Origin: Botryosphaeria dothidea | Taxonomy: Eukaryota; Ascomycota; Dothideomycetes; Botryosphaeriales; Botryosphaeriaceae | Assembly (NCBI GenBank): GCA_011503125.2 | Contig: WWBZ02000073.1 | Location: 1,364,001-1,428,000, forward strand | Direction of reading: 5' to 3' | Length of the DNA stretch: 64,000 bases | Shown here: one piece after another, positions 56,647 to 64,000 of the stretch | How the letters are laid out: every line of letters starts with the position of its first letter | Numbering within the stretch: position 1 is the stretch's first letter | Position numbers and translations under genes: made by a program | The notes under the pieces: generated by a model | What the model was told of the DNA's origin: nothing | The model's database searches: none | The model's input: the letters and a program-made list of their open reading frames with translations, nothing else

Positions 56647-59298
56647 TCACGCACCGGCTGCCGTAGTTTCCGGTGGCGGCGGCTCGATCCTGATCTGCGG
56701 CTCCGTGCGGACAGGGCTGTCACCGGCCTCAGCCAGACTCTCCCTCAGTGCATCAACATCGACCTCGTCTTGCTTGACGACCACCTTGGCTGGCGCCTTG
56801 CTCCCCGGGCGAATGCCGAAGATGGGACCACTCTGGTTGACGCCAGGCGTGCGCTGTTTGAGCGACTTGGACCGCTGGGGCCCCTTCGCAGCATTGGGAA
56901 CCTCCGTGGCAGCGGTCGAGGAAGAGCTGGCTGAAGACTGTGTGCTGGAACTACCTGCACGGCCATCTTTCGTTGTTGGGGCCTGCGCGTTGGGCGACAG
57001 CGAAGTCGTGGTCGATGTGCTGGCATCGGTTTCTGCAGCTGTGGCTTCAGGTGTACGAGTCGGTGTGGGCGCGAAGCCCCACTTTCCAAAAACCCATCCG
57101 CCCACCTTGCGGCCAATGCCTCCGCTCGAGTTCCTCTGCTTGGGTTGAGCATTCGTGCCACCGTTGCGCTGATCCGCAGCAATGCCCGAAAGAAGACTTC
57201 GGTGCGCCGCACTAGCGTCTTGGTCGTGACGGTAGGAAATGCTCGGACGCGCGACCATGTTGCTAAGGCTGGCGATCGCCTGAGAAGAGGGGCTGCTGGG
57301 CGAAAAGTACATTTGCGACGGGCGGGCGTGCACGGAAATGTCCATGCCACGCACCGAGAGGAGAGACTCGTGCGATGTCGCACGGCGCAGACCGTGACCG
57401 ATCTGGCCGTTCGTGTACATGTCTTCGCTGAATTCGGAGTCTTGTGCTTCGGGCGTAGGGGTGCCAGAAACGTCAGCATTAGACGAGGTCTCCTGTTCCT
57501 CGGTGATGACATCCTGGCAAATTGGAGAGAGGTTGTCAAGCTCCTCCTCGGAGATCCGTGATGATGGGGTTGCGCTGATTTCGAGAGTCGGGGCAGCCTT
57601 GCCGCGAACCTTGAAGGCTGCTGGCGTCGTAAGAGTCCTGGCAGGACCTTTTCCTCTAGTATTGATAGGAGTAAAATCTGGTGATCCGGGGTCGTTGTTG
57701 CTTTCGGGACTCGTAGGCCGTGAAGAATCATGACCGGCATCACTAAACATGCGGTCGAAGATGGATGAAGTGCGTCGTGAATAAGGAGAGCTGGGCACCG
57801 ACGACGGAGCCATAGAGGCGTTGGTTTGGTGGCTCGCGACAGACCAGCGGTGGGCGTGTTTGGTGCTAGGAATGGTAACTGCGGTTTGCGAAAGAATAGT
57901 GGCTGCGGAAGAGGGAGTCGTAGGTCGGGGACTTGAGATGGAAGAACGCGGCGTGTGCAGTGCAGAAGGAGGTGCGAAGTGGCTTGGGGTAACGACACTT
58001 CTCCTCTTCTTCGATGATCTGCGCTGGAGATGTCCCCTTTTCGGAGCCTCCTTTGGAGTAGCTGGTGCGGCGTGGTAGTGGTTGTGGATGTGAAGCTGGC
58101 GCAGCTCTTGAGCTTTCTGAGGCTCCTGCGCTGCATCCATCTCCATACCGAGCTCTTTTTGCAGACTTGGTCCGCTGGGCTCTTCGGAAGCTTCACTCAG
58201 CGGCTGGTGGAGCAGAAGCTGCTCTCTTAAGCGCTCGACCTCGTCGTTCGAGTTCATGAGCATCTCACGCAGCTCCACGATGCCAAGCTGCAGGTTCGCG
58301 TTGTCCTGGAGAATGTCCTTGACGAAATGCGAAACCACATTCGTTCCAGTCTTGTCGTGCTGGCCTGCCTTCGCGGCAGCGGCACCTTTAAGCCTGCCTG
58401 CAGCCGTCTCAAGCTCGCGCTCGACGGCGCGGCGCCTCTCCATGCGGCTCACGACCTCGACATGGCGCTCGCGCTCCTCCTTTGCTTCCTTCTCGATACG
58501 CTCCATCTGCTCGGTCAGCGCAGCGATGGTCTGCTCTGCCTTTCTCCAGCGCTTGACAGCGGACTTCTCCTCGCTCGTTGTGGTGGTGAGCTTGTTCTGC
58601 AGCTCCATCTGCTCCTTCTCCAGCTCGGCAAGTTGTCTCTCGAGGCTCTCGGTTCGTGCGGCGAGGTTCGTCATGCGCTGCAACTCCTCCTGCGTCTCCA
58701 TGAGAGCTGCGGTCAGCTCGTGGCAGTGGGAATCGGTCTCGGAGGCGGCATTGTTGAGGGCCTCGAGCTGGTCCAGCAGGGCGCGGTTTTCCTGCACCGT
58801 CCTCGCGTTGCGGGCCTCGAGGTCGGCCTTTTCGTGCTCCAGGGTTTCGATTTTTGCGGCCATCCGACGCCGCTCCGCCTCGCTGTCGGCGATGTATGCT
58901 TCATGACGCTGGAGGAGGGCCTGCAAGCAAAAGGTCAGCGAGGCGAGCATAATTTAGGTCGTCGTAATTAGAGTGCAAATGACAACGCACGGGGTTGCGC
59001 TGCACGGATGCACGCCTTAACTAGGCCTGGTGTTGACGTGCTGGGATCTTGGCCTAATCTTAGAGGGATCGTGGAGGGAGGCCAGGGATAGACGTTGCGG
59101 GCGCAAGACGGGGAGAATGCAACGTGCTTGCGGGTTGGTGATACTAACCTGGCCAAGCTGGGCGGCAGTTTGCACATCGCGCTCCAGGCTTCTGAGAAGC
59201 TCGCTGTTGCGCGACAGATGGGCGCAGTCGGTGCTACCACAGCAACACTGAGGAATGCTGCGGGTGGTGCTGGTGCGCGGGCTCACGGGCTCGTCCAT
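56647..59298 (-). CDS. Fungal coiled-coil protein with short Cys-rich N-terminus (2 exons), 807 aa
   Basis: Exon 1 is 59298-59149 (50 codons) and exon 2 is 58920-56647. The 228-nt intron joins DVQTAAQLGQ-ALLQRHEAYIADSEAE. The N-terminus has IPQCCCGSTDCAHLSRN, a Cys cluster that may bind a metal. A coiled coil follows (about residues 50-310) rich in Glu/Leu/Arg heptads (KIETLEHEKADLEARNAR, LLDQLEALNNAASETD). After this the protein is Ser/Pro/Thr-rich and probably disordered, with a short conserved-looking segment (GGWVFGKWGFAPTPT) near residue 665. The layout fits a scaffold protein conserved among filamentous fungi. I do not know its partners or role. The start is chosen by the exon junction, since the internal ATG at 58950 lies in the intron. 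Confidence 0.82.
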
Positions 59299-60159
59299 GG
59301 TGGGCAGTAGGTGTCGAGAGCTGAGGAATGCGACAGAGCGGCCCTTTAGCCTCCATCAGCACTGGAGAAGGAAGGGGCGCCTCCGGGGCAGATGGTGTTG
59401 ATTTAGGAGCGCGGGCGCGGAGATGATTGTTTGGAGTGGGGACTGTGCGTCAGGAACACCGGTCGGGTCGAGGGCTCTAGCATGGCGCAGGCGTGTGGCA
59501 GGCGCAGGCGCGGGCGCGGCGACAAGCTGGTCGGTGAGGTCTGCGATGCCGTTGACTCAGCGCGCAAACACTGCTTGCCGCTGCCCACGCTGCCCACGCT
59601 GCCCACCTGCCCACCTGCCCAGCCACTCCGGCGCGCGCGCTACGCTGGATGCGGGCTCGTGACCGGCCAGCCAGCACCCACGTCAGGGCTTGCCCTCATG
59701 ACGTTGACCGCCAGATTCAGCGATGCTCTCACGGCGGGCGGCCCGCGCATTCGTCCATGCGGCGATGCTCTCGTACACGTTCAGCAGCAAGAAAACTCCT
59801 CATTCGGCCGCGAGCGACGCCGGCGCTGCCCGACTCGACGCAGGGGGCGCTGCAATCTGCGGGAATGCCGGCAGCCCGTCCGCATGCCAGATGATGCTAG
59901 ATGCCGTTAGATGCTGCTAGTCTACCAGTGCCTGACCTGACCCTCTGCGCCGCCCAATGGTATTGTGCCTGTCAATCGTCCTGCCGTTGAACCCTCTGAC
60001 GTCTGCCCCACAGCCGGGTTCCCGACTTCTGCTGCATGCCCCTGTGGCAAACCACGGCCTCGTCCCGTTCCGATGCGCCGACGTGAGAACCCAACCGAAA
60101 CTCTCTCAGCCTCACTGCGCCCCTGCAGGTGCCATGTGCGAGTAGCTTTGTTCCCCCGC
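59299..60159. other. Intergenic region with simple repeats
   Basis: Holds the promoter side of the coiled-coil gene and the 3' flank of the Clr2-like gene. Overlapping GC-driven frames; no gene recognised. Confidence 0.45.
59580..59622. repeat. CTGCCCAC(G/C) short tandem repeat
   Basis: About five head-to-tail copies of a CTGCCCAC-type 8-9-mer in the intergenic region. Confidence 0.6.
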
Positions 60160-62593
60160 TTAGATAAGCCGCGATCGCCTCGTCTTCTTACTCTGCGCCG
60201 GCGCCTCATTGAGCACTATGACGTCGCCATCGTCGCTGTCGGCCGGCTCCTCGTTGCTCTGCGCCAGTCCGATATTGCCGGCGAGCTCGTCGACGAACTG
60301 ATCCGCTGCCGCCTCGTCGTCCTCCATGTCCACGTCCGCCGTTCCTGCGTTCCTGTCCATCATGCTATGCGGACGCTTGCGCATCGCCGGCAGATCTTCC
60401 ATTTCTTCCTCCCGCTCCTCTGGCACATTGATGGCTTTCCACGAGCTGATCATTGGGCTGCCGCCGCTCTGCCTCAAGGGACGGTCGGCGTGCTTCGCTT
60501 TCTTCAACGCGAGCCTATCCTCCAGCCCAGCATTTCCTTCCATGATTTTGATCAACTTTCGCCACGTCTTGGGATCGCGAGATTTGTCGTGCTTGCCGAC
60601 TTCTTGTCCGTTCACCGTCGCAAGATCTAGTGCCTCTATGCGACTGTCTCCCCAAAACCACGTTTTGCCCTTCTCGATCTTGAGGTAGTTATGCGACGAG
60701 TAGTGTCGCGACCGATACATGCCTTCGACGCCCCTTGATAACTCTGCGGCCTGGCCCTGATCATTGCCGTAATCAGATGGCTTGGTCGGGAACCAGAGGG
60801 CCATTGCTTCAGCTTCAAAGCAGCGACCAAGAATACGATTGAATGGAATGCGGAGACTCCTCTCCGGATCGTGCATCCAATACCATTCATCTTCATAGCT
60901 CTCAATGGGTAAGCCGCTTCTTTCGGCGTCAGTGAGTGGGATTCGGTTTGTTGCATGCCCTGGATCCGACGTGAATGCCTTGCCAGTAACATGGATGGCC
61001 GAGTTGTACGGGTGTTTCTGGTCGTAATCATCATCACTGGCAGTGTCCAAGTTCATGAGGACTAGCTTGATCGAAGTGATCTTCAGAACATCCGTAACAG
61101 CAGCACCTTGTTGTTTTGGCATCAAACGGACTGTGTCACCTGTGAGGATGAACTCTGAGCCAATGAAAATGCCTCGGCAGGTGATCGAAGCCGTTGGCCA
61201 TGTTCCCGTGAAACGTTGCTTCTCTACCAATGAGACTGAAGACATTGCCGTAAACGCATGCATGATGGTTGGATGCCAGTCATTTTCGGGGACGCCATGT
61301 AGAAAGTCCGACCAGAACGCAAATGGCCGCATAGCGCTTAGTGGGAGGTACTTGTGTTGCTTTGACCAGTGCTTCAGTGTGTTGTTAGGATCGGGAATGG
61401 GCTCAATCCTAAATCCGGAGTAATTGCGTTGGAACTGTTTGTTAGTCTCACTGAGCAGATCTCCAACCCTAGGCAGCTCCGCTGCCGGTTGTGTAACAAC
61501 GCCGGCTTCCCATCGGGGGTGAGAGCCAAAGCGTTCCTGGCCAGTGCTCCAGACTTTGTACTCCCTCGTACTTTCGTCGAAACAAATTTCTGTACCAGGA
61601 GCCAAGTTGCGAACGAATAGGACGATTTCTCCTGGCCGAGGCACCCATTGGCCTTGCTGCGACAGTTGATCTAATAACGGCGGCAAGGACTTGCGCTCAG
61701 CTTGCCAGTCCAAGCTCATGGTCTCTCTAATGGCTTCATTGACATGACCATCACGCCGCAACTTGTCGATCAGATTGCGGTAGATATCCGGAGTACCCTC
61801 GTCATCGATGCGGACTGAGGACGTTTCAACCTGGCGAGGCTTGCCTTTGAACCTCGGCAGCGCTGTCTGTACTGATGGTTGCTTGGCGGGCAGCGTTGTC
61901 TGTACTAGTGGTTGCGTGCTGGTAGATTTGGGAGCTACCCGAACCGTGGACGTGGTAGGTTTGCTGCCGCTGTTGCAGAGGGTGCACGGACATCCAACGT
62001 TACTTCCCTTGTGATTCATAAGATGGAGGAAGTGAGGGAAAAATCTGTTGGGAGAATCAAACGTCCTGCCGGCGGGGTGGCCGAAAGCCCATTTGTCGAC
62101 ATGCTGAGGCTGATTCTTCCTGGGTCTTCCCCAAACCGTGTAGCCATCCGGTAATTTGTCCAACACGTAAGTGACTCCTGCATAAATTATCAGCTGGGAT
62201 TCTCCATTACTCACCGACCAAGCATCCGGGTTTGGAGGCACTATGGAGATCTTCCTCGTGCAGCCTCATAGATCGCGTCCATGGATTCTTAGTAGCTCGC
62301 GGGCCGTACGATGTTTGGCGGTCTCAATCTGTGTCCTCGGCGCCCCTGGGTTATGCAGACAACCACGGCTTCTGGATGCGCGTACTCCCATCGCAGCGGA
62401 GCAAAATTAACGGAGACCTCATCTTACCTTTGTGATACTCTCCTCTCTCCTTCATCCATGATTCGGCTAGCTTCTCCAAGTAAATGGTGGGTGGATCTTG
62501 GAGCGTATAGTCGGAGCGGGTCGGGCGCTGCGAAGCATCTCCGTCGGAATAAGGCTCTATGGGCACGACGACGGTTCCCGCGTATGGGGCCAT
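60160..62593 (-). CDS. Clr2-like transcription-silencing protein (2 exons), 727 aa
   Basis: Exon 1 is 62593-62428 and exon 2 is 62177-60160, separated by a 250-nt intron (GTAAGA...TATGCAG). Splicing gives ESWMKERGEYHKG-VTYVLDKLPDGYTVWGRPRK, then FGHPAGRTFDSPNRFFPHFL and GCPCTLC. This is the N-terminal domain of cryptic loci regulator 2. The central and C-terminal part (about residues 200-600, including CRGIFIGSEFILTGDTVRLM) fits the Clr2 silencing domain. In fission yeast, Clr2 belongs to SHREC, the histone-deacetylase complex that silences heterochromatin. A nuclear chromatin role is inferred from that. The acidic C-terminus (ADVDMEDDEAAADQFVDELA) ends in a basic KKTRRSRLI, a possible nuclear signal. 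Confidence 0.83.
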
Positions 62594-63787
62594 GGCGGAC
62601 GGTCGTACGTTTCTAGATTGCCGCCGCGTAATTGAAATAGATTGAGTGGTCTGGCCTGCCGCGGAAGCAGAGGACAGCGACTACACGATAAGTGATGGGA
62701 GCGCACGGGAAGCAGGGCCGAAGTTGAGCCTACGGCCCGAACAGGGCAAGAGGCAAAGCGTGGTGGACGCGCAGGCTCGCGAGTTTTTGCTGGGGTGAGA
62801 AGGAAGGTTGGATGAGATGAGACACGTTGCCCCGCAAAAGCTAGCGAGCTGGGCTTGGGCGCGGTCGTGCGAGGCGGACGCGATGGCGGCGATGCGAGTG
62901 TTCTGGGCGGACGAGCCAGTTGATGCTCTTTGGAGATGGACACTGGGGCGTGAGCTGCAGGTGACTGGGGCAGTTTCGTTTGGGAGCAACTGCCGGTTAG
63001 CAACATGCATCCAGCAGCGCTCAGTGGGGTCGGCCCGCCGCCAGGCACAGGCACAGGCGCATGAAGTGCTGCGCGAATAAGGGCCCTCGGCGTGGCCCCT
63101 GCGGACCATGCGCGACGTCGTTCCTGCGCGACCAACCCTCGCAGCACTCACCCCAGCCTTGCAGCCCCGGAGCAAACACCACAGCCCATGATGAGCTTGA
63201 CTGCGCCAGCCGCGAGAAACACAGCACGTTTCAGATGGTGCCACGACAGGCTCCCGCGCTGCCGCTGCATGTACGGCCTGTCGCCAGCGCTTTCGGACTG
63301 ATCGTCTCGTTTACATTCCGCGTCTGAAGCGAGCGGCTGCACGCTATCCCGGACTCGCACATGCGATCTCCGTTTGGCTGCCTGTGATTGGCACACACTA
63401 GCCTGTGCTAGCCATGGGCTGCTCATTTCAATATCGTGGCGCCTTCAGCTCGCAATTACTGCCTCCTGTCTCGTGGTCGAACTACTCAACCAGGCGCACG
63501 AGGCCGAGCGTGAATCAGGTCTCCACTGACCTACATGGTCAGGATCGCCCGCATACATATACCAATTGCACGCCTCGCTGGCCTTTGTATCCTGGTCCCG
63601 TTCCGTCTTTCTCTCGCCATGCGCCGCCTCGCCTGAAACCCATTGGAGAGCCTATCTCCAGACTATGCCGCCGTCGCCAACCAGAACAGCCTGCCGCCCG
63701 CCCCTTTTGGTTGCTCATCATTCGGTCGATTTTGACGGCCTGTCCCTAGCGTGCCTCCGCTGCATGGAACGCTGCACGTAGGAAATC
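62594..63787. promoter_or_regulatory. Divergent intergenic region (Clr2-like / right-edge gene)
   Basis: 1.2 kb between opposite start codons. GC-rich shadow frames on both strands; no separate gene supported. Confidence 0.4.
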
Positions 63788-64000
63788 ATGAAGTTATTTA
63801 GTCAGAAGAGCTCCCTCAGGGAGATCGTGGTGCCCGCCGAGAAGAAGATCTCGACACCAGCCGGCCAGCGTCTCTCCCACATCATGGACGTCCGCGCGCC
63901 TCCAATTCCGCCCCGCTCAGCCCTGCGCAACAAGAATCTGCACGACGTCGAGGAATCATCAACGAGCAGCGTGCTCGGAGGAAAAGGTGGCCAATCCTAC
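63788..64000 (+). CDS. Start of an unidentified gene (3' truncated)
   Basis: Starts at ATG 63788 (MKLFSQKSSLREIVVPAEKK) and is open to the window edge, 71 codons. The visible part is hydrophilic, basic at first and Pro-rich later (VRAPPIPPRSALRNKNLHDV), with no signal peptide. It is too short to assign a family. Confidence 0.55.
   Translation, partial: MKLFSQKSSLREIVVPAEKKISTPAGQRLSHIMDVRAPPIPPRSALRNKNLHDVEESSTSSVLGGKGGQSY

Noticed and set aside
58921..58950. Start of the coiled-coil gene at the ATG at 58950
   Set aside because: Those codons (MLASLTFCLQ) lie in the intron. The TTGCAG acceptor at 58921 joins the upstream exon DVQTAAQLGQ in phase.
62178..62241. Start of the Clr2-like gene at the ATG at 62241
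   Set aside because: That segment reads through intron sequence (GTGAGT...TATGCAG). The upstream exon at 62593-62428 restores the conserved GEYHKG-VTYVLDKL junction.

Overview
The window is nuclear DNA of a filamentous ascomycete fungus (Pezizomycotina; a Dothideomycete is my best guess, from gene style only). The signs are short GT-AG introns (48-160 nt, often with a CTAAC or CTGAC branch site), intron-split genes on both strands, wide spacing and no operons. Several families are typical of or restricted to fungi: fungal rhodopsin-type membrane proteins, TRK potassium transporters, DUF7053, DUF6594, HET proteins and Clr2. Exon coordinates come from reading splice sites and checking that reading phase and family motifs continue across each junction. 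No transcript data were used.

1-9.7 kb: the 3' half of a P-type (Na+/K+-ATPase-like) cation pump, a Ser-rich protein, and a divergent pair made of a DUF1479 dioxygenase-like enzyme and a five-exon GH1 beta-glucosidase. 9.7-13.2 kb is a GC-rich block with no recognisable gene that leads into a bZIP-like transcription factor (13.2-14.6 kb). 15.4-17.5 kb holds an isopenicillin-N-synthase-type 2-oxoglutarate/Fe(II) oxygenase with an unusually long 920-nt intron. 20.5-28.1 kb carries a small two-exon protein, a senescence/spartin-domain protein diverging from a TRK potassium transporter, a DUF7053 protein and a small Ala/Gly-rich protein.

28.1-33 kb is a more AT-rich accessory island with three broken genes: a retropepsin-like protein whose frame is cut by two TAG codons (each a CpA-to-TpA change, as RIP would make), a DUF6594 membrane protein with frameshifts and a TGA, and the C-terminal remnant of a HET-domain protein. 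Core-type genes follow: a 582-aa unknown, a BEM46-like alpha/beta hydrolase diverging from a SYM1/Mpv17 protein, a UPF0658 Golgi membrane protein, a seven-exon rhodopsin-domain protein, and a DUF2237 protein.

48.8-50.3 kb encodes a secreted GH10 xylanase with an N-terminal CBM1. It shares a plant-cell-wall theme with the GH1 enzyme, although the GH1 protein shows no signal peptide. 50.3-55 kb is another gene-poor stretch, with a three-copy 28-bp repeat and an orphan single-exon gene. The right end has a coiled-coil protein, a Clr2-like heterochromatin-silencing protein, and the start of an unidentified gene that leaves the window.

I did not find a clear new multi-gene system. The strongest signals for follow-up are the decayed island at 29-32.5 kb, the long intron, the Asn-to-Asp basic region of the bZIP protein, and several small spliced genes that simple ORF calling would miss.
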